A DNA stretch of 64,000 nt from Chaetoderma sp. LZ-2023a (Eukaryota; Mollusca; Caudofoveata; Chaetodermatida; Chaetodermatidae): contig CM067372.1 of assembly GCA_034401795.1 (NCBI GenBank), positions 35,838,351-35,902,350 on the forward strand, written 5' to 3'. A program made the position numbers and the translations under genes. The notes below the pieces were generated by a model. It saw nothing but the letters and a program-made list of their open reading frames with translations. It had not been told where the DNA came from and did no database searches. Shown in pieces: positions 56,326 to 64,000 of the stretch; position 1 is the stretch's first letter, and each line of letters opens with the position of its first letter.

Positions 56326-56900
56326 ATTATCGCACTACTGGAAGAGAAGGGTATACTACACAGTATGTAATGAAGAAAGTGTCGCTAATCATTTTGAACC
56401 TATCCTATTGAGCTAAATAGAAATGGTTTAGGCAGTAGCATGCCAGGCTAAACAGAGTTATAGCATGGACAGCGACCTCAGTGAAAAATTGTTGGTGGCG
56501 GGAGAAAGCGCTGCATATATAAGTGTTGCTGTATAGTGTTTCCTACGTGCACTGCAGTCCTATATTTTCTATGAATAAACAAAACATATGAACGGATGGC
56601 CACTGGCCATATATATACATAATCTAACCAGAACAATCAATACGGTGTCAAATGATCAAGATATATATAATAGTACAGGTTAACGAACCTACTATAGTGC
56701 GGTTAGCAACAGATAGAGGAAAATGAGAATAATTATCAACAAATACAGAAATTATAACTAGCGGTCCTAAGATGGTTACGGTTCCTTTTAGTCATCGGGA
56801 CCATTCTTACGGATAATATAATTAACAAAACCTATATAGAGAAATAATTAAACTGTGAAGTATAGTTACTTGAATACTTGGTAGTCATTCTAAAGTTAGG

Positions 56901-57035
56901 CTACCATGTTACTGAAATTGATACGTCAATCCGTAGTCGACGTGAGATGATGCGCTCTCCGGAAGCTGGAAAGTTCCTGCAGGTTGGTTGCCGCAAGCTG
57001 TTTTCCGCAAACAAGACTCCCGCAAGAATACTCAT
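56901..57035 (-). other. Short ORF, 44 aa, downstream of the heat-shock-like promoter
   Basis: Starts at an ATG in strong context (CCCACCATGAG) and reads MSILAGVLFAENSLRQPTCR onward to TAG. It lies 30 bp after the stop of the 96-codon ORF on the same strand. No family recognised. Confidence 0.2.
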
Positions 57036-57064
57036 GGTGGGAGGGATACATCACTCAGTGATGT

Positions 57065-57355
57065 CTAACGAGCAGTCAGCAAAAGATACGATAGTACTAC
57101 GTGGTGAAGAACGTTCCCGTACACCGATGGCATGGATGGAAGGTGTAAACAACCCGGTCCCAAGCGGGGGTTGTTAGAGGCAAATGAAGATACAAAACAA
57201 AGCTTCACGGTGCTGGGTACATCAGCCAGCTCTGAAGACGTACCGGGCAGTTTACTTGCTGCGGTCGAAAGTCGAAAGAACCTACACGATGTTAGTGCGG
57301 CGGAGGTTGAAATATCACACTTAGGCCTGGCCGGCAGATCCGGCGAGTCATCCAT
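57065..57355 (-). CDS. First sizeable ORF after the heat-shock-like promoter, 96 aa
   Basis: Minus-strand ATG at 57355, about 140 bases downstream of the predicted transcription start (near 57496), with only tiny upstream ORFs before it. It reads MDDSPDLPARPKCDISTSAA, then Ser/Thr-rich sequence, ending HHVVLSYLLLTAR. No motif, signal peptide or homolog is apparent. The opposite strand is also open here (57132-57437, 101 codons), so coding status is uncertain. The call rests on its place behind a well-formed promoter. Confidence 0.3.
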   Translation of the reverse strand: MDDSPDLPARPKCDISTSAALTSCRFFRLSTAASKLPGTSSELADVPSTVKLCFVSSFASNNPRLGPGCLHLPSMPSVYGNVLHHVVLSYLLLTAR

Positions 57356-57495
57356 CAAAGAGCATCCTGCCTCTACATCTGTAGACTCACATATTCAGGC
57401 CGTAAAGTGGGTTGGACAGCTGCAAGCTACAGGATAAAAAGCCGACACATAGCGAAGGAAAACGTGTATTGTCTGTCTCGCTTGTTAGTAGCTGG

Positions 57496-57663
57496 TACAG
57501 ATCACTGGATCGCATCTCCTTTTATACTCCTCGTGACATCACAGGTGCAGGCTTCCAACCAATCATCGTTTGAGCAACAGCCAATCAGTGCGTAGGTAAT
57601 AATAGCGCAGCCGAACGTTCTAGAACATTCTAGAAGTTTTGCGTACACGTGGTTATGACGTCA
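57496..57663 (-). promoter_or_regulatory. Heat-shock-type promoter, minus strand
   Basis: Reading minus: CRE TGACGTCA (57663-57656); E-box CACGTG (57651-57646); five perfect alternating heat-shock units (GAA/TTC every 5 bp) at 57635-57613; two CCAAT boxes (57585-57581 and 57563-57559, complementary orientation); and TATAAAAGGA at 57526-57517. The predicted start is near 57496. Heat-shock factor trimers bind three or more alternating nGAAn units, so five in register is a strong site. The order HSE, CCAAT, TATA is that of inducible Hsp70 promoters, but no chaperone coding follows. Confidence 0.8.
57613..57635. promoter_or_regulatory. Heat shock element, five perfect nGAAn units
   Basis: GAACGTTCTAGAACATTC continues with TAGAA: the trinucleotides alternate GAA, TTC, GAA, TTC, GAA with 2-base spacers and no mismatch. 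Confidence 0.9.
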
Positions 57664-58080
57664 CAGCAATATTTTGAAGATAATCATGAATAGTTTTCCA
57701 TGGATAACTCAGCCATTTCTCAACCGATTTTGAAATGGTTTACAGATTTGAAAAGCCCGTTGAATTCTGGTCTTGATTAATGCCAGACTTAATGGGAACA
57801 GGCAATCAATAAGGATTACAGGGTACCATCTCGGTACACTAAAAGCGCCATCCTATCTTGGTCGTAATGACATGCTCCATCAAAACAGCGTCCGGGCGTG
57901 TGCATGCGCATTATGCGTTTTAACGAACTTGTTCGTTTTTCAACACACTATCTCTCCCATAGGCCTATATACGCTTATGGCTCTACCCAGGGGGGCGTGT
58001 TCAAGAAACGAATCCAGGACGGCGGCGCATACCCAGCTCAGCTGGTATGGCCGGTATCCGACCAGTCGATCCGAACTACA

Positions 58081-58240
58081 AGAACAAGGTTTTTACCAAG
58101 GTTACTGTGACCTTGACCTTTGGACTCGAACATCTTTTTGAGATGCCAGGTCATTATAAGGAAGCATGTGCCCAAGTTTGGGTCCAGTATGCTTAACTAA
58201 ACCTGAATTATAAACAGAAAAGTAGAGCTAAACGCAAATT
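58081..58240 (+). repeat. 176-bp tandem repeat, right portion
   Basis: Resumes mid-unit with AGAACAAGGTTTTTACC, then TTACTGTGACCTTGACC and 'tttgggtccagtatgctta'. It is the continuation of the unit interrupted at 54645. Confidence 0.85.
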
Positions 58241-58334
58241 GAATGCTGACGACACCACCACTGCCTCTGCCACCTGTGACCGTCGCTGGCACCAGCGCCG
58301 GCGGATGTGCAAGGTATCGCAATAGCTCATTTTA

Positions 58335-58520
58335 ATTCGTAACTTCGAGCTAAAAATCAGCCAAAATCTAATATGGCTGCTAGCAAACTTGAATCTCTAT
58401 GCCCTAAGGATACTCCATGCAAAATATAATTGAAATCGGCTCAGTGGTTCTTGAGAAGTCGCTTAAATGAAAAGTTGGCAGTTGGCAGATGACAGATGGA
58501 TGATGGAAGGATGGACGACG
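58335..58520 (+). repeat. CTCACCTGG-type repeat, 3' fragment
   Basis: Has 'gaatctctatgccctaagga', 'tataattgaaatcggctcag' and a GATGGAAGGATGGACGACGG tract but neither terminus. Confidence 0.65.
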
Positions 58521-58679
58521 GGCAGACGATGTTAGTTTACACTGAGGACAACATATTTATAATTGGTATTCCATTTGGGCATGCGCATCTTTCGCCGCTG
58601 CCTTCACACCGCAAAGTCACAAGACATTTAGCATGTACAATTGTCTAAAAATATTCAGATATCTTGATATTTCGAGCTT

Positions 58680-58973
58680 ATGGAACTTGCAGAGAAATTT
58701 GAGGAGCTGTGTAATCACACAAAGACATTAATGATGAACTTTAAATCGCTTGATTTTCATTTATCATCAGCGGAGGCCCGCACATACCACACCATGCCTA
58801 CCACACCACGTCATATCGTACAAACCAAGGCAGATGACAACCCTGGCCCCAGCGATAATGCTGCTGCATCTAGGGACATGAGTGTGAGTGCACCTCACAG
58901 CCACGAGCTGCAAACAGCAAGACATGTATACCTCAGTGACTTTGCCACCAGACTTACTATTTCAATCAGGTAG
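58680..58973 (+). CDS. Unrecognised ORF, 97 aa
   Basis: Starts ATGGAACTTGCAGAG. The first 35 residues look like a helix (MELAEKFEELCNHTKTLMMN). The rest is Ser/Thr/Ala/His-rich, ending HVYLSDFATRLTISIR. A CAG/GTAGGA donor-like site overlaps the stop. The nearby second ORF (59024) does not join in phase with any simple splice. It may be an exon of a separate plus-strand gene or a fragment of an unknown element. No domain recognised. Confidence 0.35.
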   Translation: MELAEKFEELCNHTKTLMMNFKSLDFHLSSAEARTYHTMPTTPRHIVQTKADDNPGPSDNAAASRDMSVSAPHSHELQTARHVYLSDFATRLTISIR

Positions 58974-59023
58974 GAGAAATGTTCAATCAGAAGATACGTG
59001 AGTGTATTCGGTAGAGAATATAA

Positions 59024-59269
59024 GTGGAGACTGCATTGAAAGTTGTCAGTGATAAGGATAACCTATCTGGACTCAAAACCCATGAGTGTTTTATAATTCT
59101 TAACTCTCTTTTGCGGTGTTTACATGATGAAGCTGTACAATTTGATAGAGAAAGGGCGTCTCAATATAGATCAATCAGGTCAGGCCAAACAAATGTACAT
59201 AATGAAAACACTCAAGCTATGGGCCGCATCGCTTCGAATATACAACGCAGAAACCAGACAGTGACATAA
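59024..59269 (+). CDS. Unrecognised ORF, 81 codons, possible terminal exon
   Basis: Open frame reading SDKDNLSGLKTHECFIILNS, then LLRCLHDEAVQFDRERASQY and ending RRNQTVT before TAA. Composition is protein-like and non-repetitive. AATAAA follows 90 bp after the stop (59357), in a position suited to polyadenylation. The start shown is not an ATG, so it is more likely an exon than a whole gene. Confidence 0.35.
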   Translation: METALKVVSDKDNLSGLKTHECFIILNSLLRCLHDEAVQFDRERASQYRSIRSGQTNVHNENTQAMGRIASNIQRRNQTVT

Positions 59270-59714
59270 TATAACAGCAGCAGCAGTCTCGCATGGTCGT
59301 GGCGGTTACAACAATTGGGGTCGTGATGTAGATGCTTATACACTGTATGATAATCAATAAAACTGTGTTAATGATTTTGACTTAATTATTGTAAAACGAT
59401 TTTAACAAACTGTTGACTTGATATATGTTATTCAAATCCTTTTATTGCAGGTAATTTAGTGAATCACATCACTGACTCGTCTAATATAATTAACAATCAT
59501 GAAGCATTAGAATGGGTTTCAAATGGTTATAAATTACCATTCATTAATAAACCAGGCTCTTTTCTCATTTAAATAAGTGTAATTGGTTTTATCACAGCGA
59601 TTTGATAGTTAGTGGCGCTGGGTACTGGTCTTGGAATGTAATGGCATCATTTATTTCAGTTTTATTTAAATCAATGTTTGAATAAACATATCTCATCCTC
59701 ACTGTTTTGACTGT

Positions 59715-59812
59715 CGTCTAATTGATTGACGGATGGATGGATATATGGATACACGATGGACGGTTGGCATGGCATAAGCTCACTTTACCTTTCAGGTCAG
59801 ATGAACTACTAG
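59715..59812 (+). repeat. CTCACCTGG-type repeat, 3' terminal fragment
   Basis: GACGGATGGATGG...GGCATAAGCTCACTTTACC...CAGGTCAGATGAAC: the closing terminus of the repeat, with substitutions. Confidence 0.6.
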
Positions 59813-59994
59813 TACAAACGCTTTGTGTATAAGCGCATAATACTGGATGTCTGTTCTCTTGTCATGGACATATTCAAAATTATGACATTTTGAGTAAAGT
59901 AGGTTAAGTGATAACTATGAGCTACGACAAACTAGTTGCATGCACACATTCAATGTTCCCTCTAGTTTCTAAGTCATGAACATAAATGAAGAGT

Positions 59995-60782
59995 TCATCA
60001 GCCTTTAGTTACCTCTATACCTTGTGACTCATAATGCCATAAGGCAGGCATCATCAACCTTTACTTACCTCTATACCTTGTGACTCATAATGCCATAAGG
60101 CAGGCATCATCAACCTTTACTTACCTCTATACCTTGTGACTCATAATGCCATAAGGCAGGCATCATCAACCTTTACTTACCTCTATACCTTGTGACTCAT
60201 AATGCCATAAGGCAGGCATCATCAGCTTTTACTTACCTCTATACCTTGTGACTCATAACACCATAAGGCAGGCATCATTAGCCTTTACTTACCTCTATAC
60301 CTTGTGACTCATAACACTAAAAGGCTGGCATCATCAGCCTTTACTTACCTCTATACCTTGTGACTCATAGCGCCATAAGGCAGGCATCATCAGCCTTTAC
60401 TTACCTCTATACCTTGTGACTCATAACACTAAAAGGCTGGCATCATCAGCCTTTACTTACCTCTATACCTTGTGACTCATAGCGCCATAAGGCAGGCATC
60501 ATCAGCCTTTACTTACCTCTATACCTTGTGACTCATAACACTAAAAGGCTGGCATCATCAGCCTTTACTTACCTCTATACCTTGTGACTCATAGCGCCAT
60601 AAGGCAGGCATCATCAGCCTTTACTTACCTCTATACCTTGTGACTCATAACACTAAAAGGCTGGCATCATCAGCCTTTACTTACCTCTATACCTTGTGAC
60701 TCATAGCGCCATAAGGCAGGCATCATCAGCCTTTACTTACCTCTATACCTTGTGACTCATAACACCAAAAGGCTGGCATAAT
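59995..60782. repeat. 56-bp minisatellite, 14 units, with 112-bp higher-order repeat
   Basis: Unit phrase 'cctttacttacctctatacc' plus 'ttgtgactcataatgccata' plus 'aggcaggcatcatcaa'. The first four units are near identical. From about 60240 two variants alternate (AACACTAAAAGGCTGG and AGCGCCATAAGGCAGG), giving a 112-bp dimer repeated four times. Every unit carries TGACTCA and, on the minus strand, GAGGTAAGTAAAG. Confidence 0.95.
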
Positions 60783-60794
60783 AACGTAACAAAT

Positions 60795-60992
60795 CCTTAA
60801 CTTAATCAACAGTTCCAGGGACTGCAGACATTTTGCCATGTATGTCTATCATTTAACCAATGGCTTACAACCGGGCTAGTTATTCCAGTGTAAAATGTTT
60901 AAAAATTGTCTACTCTTGGACTGCAAATTTAGATTGACTAAACAAAACTCAAGATCTTGATTTTCCTGACCAATGTTGACCATTAAAGGTTT
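60795..60992. repeat. M1 fold-back copy, diverged
   Basis: The right arm keeps TCTACTCTTGGACTGCAAAT and GACCATTAAAGG. The left arm is heavily altered. Confidence 0.5.
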
Positions 60993-61249
60993 AAATCAGT
61001 AATTAAATCAACATAAATTTTCAACTACCGTAGCTTATTTATCCGCAAAACCATGGATATATAGATAACTCACATTAACACACAGACCTAGCTAGCGTCT
61101 GTAAAATTAAATCTACTTACAAACACAGTCAATTACACAGTCTTTTATAACCAATGTTATTCAGATTTGTACATGTATATACTTTCAATGTTTTTGCTGA
61201 TTAAATACTACAAAAAGCCAAGCAATAAACAAACCATTAAACAAATTAG

Positions 61250-61452
61250 CCCCTTTACCAATGAACTCCCCATATCTGGTTTTCAAGGCAACCAAATTAG
61301 AGGAAAGTGGCTGAATAGTTTTAAATTAAGTTGTGTGGAAGCTTTTGCTGCCTAACGGCTCTCAGTCAAATTAATTTTGAAATTGTCAACATAATAAATT
61401 TTATGTCTTAAAGTATCTACATTTTCAGGGATCTATCATTGCATGAGTTAAG
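61250..61452. repeat. M2 fold-back MITE copy
   Basis: CCCTTTACCAATGAACTCCC at the left and GGGATCTATCATTGCATGAG at the right. The centre GCTGCCTAACGGC has lost several bases of the loop. Confidence 0.6.
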
Positions 61453-61544
61453 GTGGCTCCATCATAATGCACACAATCTATGACATAGATAATGGAAAAA
61501 ATAATAAACATACATCATAAATATGCATGTTTATTGTAATTAAC

Positions 61545-61995
61545 AGTTAACCAGTTAACCATTATATTTGTTCACGGAAATTTTTATTTTCTCATAGAAA
61601 ATGTCCATTTGCAAACCAAGAGAATATTGTTTTTGAAAATCTATCACTGGAATCAATGGCTCGCTTATTAAGCCAGTCAATCCAGTGGTAAATTTTCAAA
61701 AATTATATTCTCTTGGTCAGCAAATGGACATTTATCAAGACCACTGCAGAAACTGTTTTTGGCCCAGCTTGAGTGCTAAATGGTTAGTTAATATATGCAT
61801 GAAAATTAAAACTATAAAACTAACTCTTTAACACTTATATCAGCCAAATATGGCTTTTGCAGTGGTCTTGAGAAATGTCCAATTGCAGACCAAGAGATGA
61901 TTTTTGAAGATTTACCACTGGAATGACTGCCTCAATATCCCAGTCAAATTAGTCTTAAAATAATCAACAGCTTACCTGCATAGTTACCGTGAAAT
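61545..61995. repeat. Two M1 copies and an M2 tail in tandem
   Basis: A full M1 (61545-61792) with near-perfect arms is followed by an M1 left half (61828-61940). That half is fused at CCTCAATATCCCAGTCAAAT to the right half of an M2 element (61937-61995), giving a chimeric hairpin remnant. Confidence 0.65.
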
Positions 61996-62469
61996 TAAGA
62001 TTCTGGGTATTGATCCACTAGGTGGGAATAGGTCGAGCATAGCTAGAAATAAATCACTCCATTGATGATACATGACTAAATCCAGTCACAGATGAATACA
62101 TGGGTGAATGTGAGGAAGCAAGGATGGAACTATGATTGAAAGCATTGACAAGGACGAATTCAATTTGTAGTCAACGATGCCAAGGACAATACCAAGGAAG
62201 AACAAGCAAGTTACAATTAGCCCATTCATTCATACGTGCAAATTGTCAAAGTATTACTGCACATTTATAAAAGTTGTGGAGGTTTTAAGTAATTTGACTA
62301 TTCCTTCTATACACACTTAATTTCAAAATATTCAAAACAGTAGTTCTTCATTCACAAAATGTTGTATTCTGTTGGTGAGAGAGCTAAAGAAATTCAAACT
62401 AGATTGATCAGTCGATGATGCGTCATCGCAAATTAGCACGTTCACCACTTTTAACTTTTGACGACCCCA

Positions 62470-62755
62470 ACACACCCCGGTGGTGGAGCCAAATGTAAAT
62501 GTCCTTTTGCACTCCACAATCATATGGGTAACTCACCTAACAAATTTGGTTGAATTTAGTCCAACAGTGTCAGAGCAGTGGCATTACAATCAATTTCATT
62601 GCCTTTTGACCCCATCCCCCCAACCCCTGGGGGCGGTGCCAAATATAAACGTGCTCACAGACCAAATTTCGTTGAATTCCGTTCAATGATTTCGGAGGAC
62701 TTGCATTACAAACAATTTTTTTACCTTTTGACCTCCAACCCCCCACCCACTACTG
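62470..62755. repeat. Tandem repeat, two units of about 115 bp
   Basis: Units share 'gaccaaatttcgttgaatt' / 'acaaatttggttgaattta', 'cattacaatcaattt' and 'ccttttgaccccatcccccc', separated by a C-rich stretch. Confidence 0.7.
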
Positions 62756-62895
62756 GGATATATGGATTGCTGGGATATATGGACTGCTGCAGATCCTCTT
62801 CACCACTTTCAAACAATTCTCTCAAACTGTTAGAGTTGCAACGACAAGAATTTTGGGATATATGGAAGGATGGGATATATGGGATGGACAAATGA
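62755..62895. repeat. GGGATATATGGA repeats
   Basis: Five copies of GGGATATATGG, two at each side of an unrelated 70-bp segment. Confidence 0.7.
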
Positions 62896-63049
62896 AAAAC
62901 AATTTGAACATCAGACACATCTTTGGGTGGGGTACAATGATCCTGTCATGTTTCAAACAATTCTCTCTCAATCTGTAGGAGAATTTACAGTGACAAGATT
63001 TTGGATGGGACCCTCATAACACCTCTGCTATGATGGTCTAAAAACATGT

Positions 63050-63178
63050 ATTAGTAGACTTTTCTTTTGTCCTGTAATACTGGTCACTTCTATGCAATGG
63101 CCGAGAAACAGTTGCTGCAGTCAGTTGTATCATTTCCCTTAGACGTTGGTACTGCTTCTCAGCCGCTTTGATCCTTTA
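63050..63178 (-). other. Possible coiled-coil coding fragment of the host gene
   Basis: Open minus-strand frame reading IKAAEKQYQRLREMIQLTAA, then TVSRPLHRSDQYYRTKEKS before a stop. The first half resembles the coiled-coil style of the exons downstream on the same strand, and AG acceptors (CATAAAG, CAAAG) precede it. No good donor is visible, so it may be a decayed exon or coincidence. Confidence 0.25.
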
Positions 63179-63265
63179 TGCAAATGAGAATTTCTACAAA
63201 GAAGCAGTGGTATTTGTAGTATGCCAAATATTTGAATGAGTACTGCATCTCAGCTTCCAGAGAAC

Positions 63266-64000
63266 CCCAACAGACCCAACTTTATTGGGTTGGTCTGTAG
63301 TTTTATTAACCACTATAAAAACATACTTACCGTTCAATCACTACTTGCTAAATCAAATATCTGCATTTAGCTACCAAAATAATATTTTTATGCTCACTTA
63401 CATACTCCCTTATGCCTATATCATCACCATGCATACCCTTAACCAGGCTACTGGTGAGGGAACCCCCAGCATAAGCCTCAGTATAGACTGGCACCAGTCT
63501 GTACTCGCTCCTTGGTGATGCCTGTCACTAAGCGCGCCAGTTTATCAGCTTTTACTGGCTCTCTTTCTGGGAGTTATTTTAGAGCTTAAGGTTATGAATT
63601 GCCTGATCGTTCAGATTCTTCTGCTAATAATATTTCCTTACCTCGGATTCAATTTGCTTTGCGCTATTCTTCCTCTTTTCTTTTTCTATGGTTGTTAGAA
63701 TCTCTTTAGTCTTGCTTTCCCTTTCTCTTTTCGTTTTTCTGTTTATAATAGTTTTGCTTTTATGTATTAGGTTCCCCTTTTTTCCATCTTATATTTTTCT
63801 CCTCTTTCTTCTAATTCTTTCCTTTTTTATTCTTTATCTTCTTCTTCACTGTGGTCATCTATATCCTATTGTGTCTGTTTTTTCGTTCTCAATATCTAGT
63901 TTCTATTCATTGTCTCTGGTTTAGTTTGTTTTGGTGTCTTCGTTCTATCGCTCTTCTGTTTCTGCTAGTCTTTCTATTCCTGGGTCAGTTGAGATCAGGG
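63266..64000. mobile_element. DIRS family 1, left terminal repeat and start of another copy
   Basis: CCCCAACAGACCC...GGGTTGGTCTGTAGTTTTATTAACC matches the left tip of copy 1. The terminal repeat runs to about 63535 (CCTGTCACTAAGCGCGCC). The sequence beyond is pyrimidine-rich and does not match what follows the left end in copy 1, so an internal deletion or a variant element is likely. It continues past the window. Confidence 0.75.

Larger units (their letters stand above)
54646..58080. mobile_element. Unclassified 3,435-bp insertion with TGTAG...CTACA ends
   Basis: A higher-GC block interrupts one unit of the 176-bp tandem repeat. Left: GTTGAAAGAA then TGTAGCTCGCC. Right: CCGAACTACA then AGAACAAGG. 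The repeat is continuous when the block is removed, with AGAA (4 bp) duplicated, or AAGAA if the last A is counted as flank. The outermost nine bases are inverted (TGTAGCTCG / CGAACTACA, one mismatch). No direct LTR-like repeats were found. TGT...ACA ends with 4-bp duplications are seen for LTR elements and for Ginger-type DNA transposons; no integrase was found. It contains a heat-shock-like promoter and several short ORFs. Confidence 0.75.

Noticed and set aside
56515..56545. TATATAA box on the plus strand of the insertion
   Set aside because: No CCAAT, initiator or ORF in suitable register; a single AT-rich hexamer is expected by chance.
56755..56800. Ribosomal LSU-like motif CGGTCCTAAG
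   Set aside because: The 10-base match to the conserved large-subunit rRNA segment is striking, but neighbouring bases diverge and no other rRNA landmark occurs in the block.
57132..57437. 101-codon plus-strand ORF with protein-like composition
   Set aside because: Overlaps the minus-strand ORF behind the heat-shock-like promoter, has no upstream promoter of its own and no recognised motif. Kept only as an alternative.
54646..58080. LTR retrotransposon or solo LTR
   Set aside because: TG...CA ends and a short duplication fit, but comparison of the first and last 300 bases shows no direct repeat. No primer-binding site or pol motif is convincing, and 3.4 kb is long for a solo LTR.
59995..60782. 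Possible CRISPR array
   Set aside because: Directly adjacent 56-bp units with no unique spacers, in a eukaryotic intron-like context; it is a minisatellite.
63688..63924. Hydrophobic 78-codon ORF resembling a membrane protein
   Set aside because: The pyrimidine-rich strand inevitably encodes Leu/Phe/Ser; it lies inside a DIRS copy.

Overview
This is a eukaryotic, intron-rich, AT-rich window from an animal, most likely a bivalve mollusc (moderate confidence). The evidence is the mix of interspersed repeats: long units opening with CTCACCTGG and closing with CCAGGTGAGC, units with long runs of 'AAGATGGCCGCC', tyrosine-recombinase (DIRS) retrotransposons, a Penelope-like endonuclease, and hundreds of bases of AT, ATT, AAT and CA microsatellite. 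There is no bacterial gene organisation. Most of the window looks like one very long, transposon-packed stretch of a host gene read on the minus strand. Four short coiled-coil-coding exons with good splice sites lie at 50.6, 12.75, 11.7 and 10.3 kb. The intron between the first two would be about 37.8 kb and contains nearly all the large elements.

Layout: 0-14.9 kb is host intronic DNA with fold-back MITEs (two families, here M1 and M2), a TTAA-flanked 1.6-kb element, tandem repeats and three of the exons. 14.93-22.44 kb is a DIRS element (family 1) with inverted termini, internal complementary region, recombinase, RT/RNase H and gag-like remnants. 22.63-31.87 kb is a DIRS element of a second family (copy A), split by another TTAA element but carrying an open 346-codon tyrosine recombinase. 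31.9-34.6 kb holds MITE DNA, a tiny U2 snRNA retro-insertion and ACCATGGTC-type repeats. 34.63-50.03 kb is family-2 copy B. It is invaded by bivalve repeats and by a composite made of an inverted and a forward Penelope-like endonuclease fragment, an intact 337-codon C2H2 zinc-finger ORF, an ACCGGT-rich array and the right part of a family-1 DIRS.

50-54.6 kb is MITE and bivalve-repeat DNA. 54.646-58.080 kb is the most unusual block: a 3,435-bp insertion with TGTAG...CTACA ends and a 4-bp target duplication, inside a 176-bp tandem repeat. It resembles nothing else in the window. It carries a textbook heat-shock-type promoter on the minus strand (CRE, E-box, five perfect alternating nGAAn units, two CCAAT boxes and TATAAAAGG). 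58.2-63.2 kb holds two unrecognised plus-strand ORFs, a 56-bp minisatellite whose every unit carries an AP-1 site and a splice-donor consensus, and more MITEs. From 63.27 kb a further family-1 DIRS begins and leaves the window.

All identifications are from reading motifs by eye; no database search was possible. Coordinates of repeat edges are approximate unless a terminal motif is quoted.
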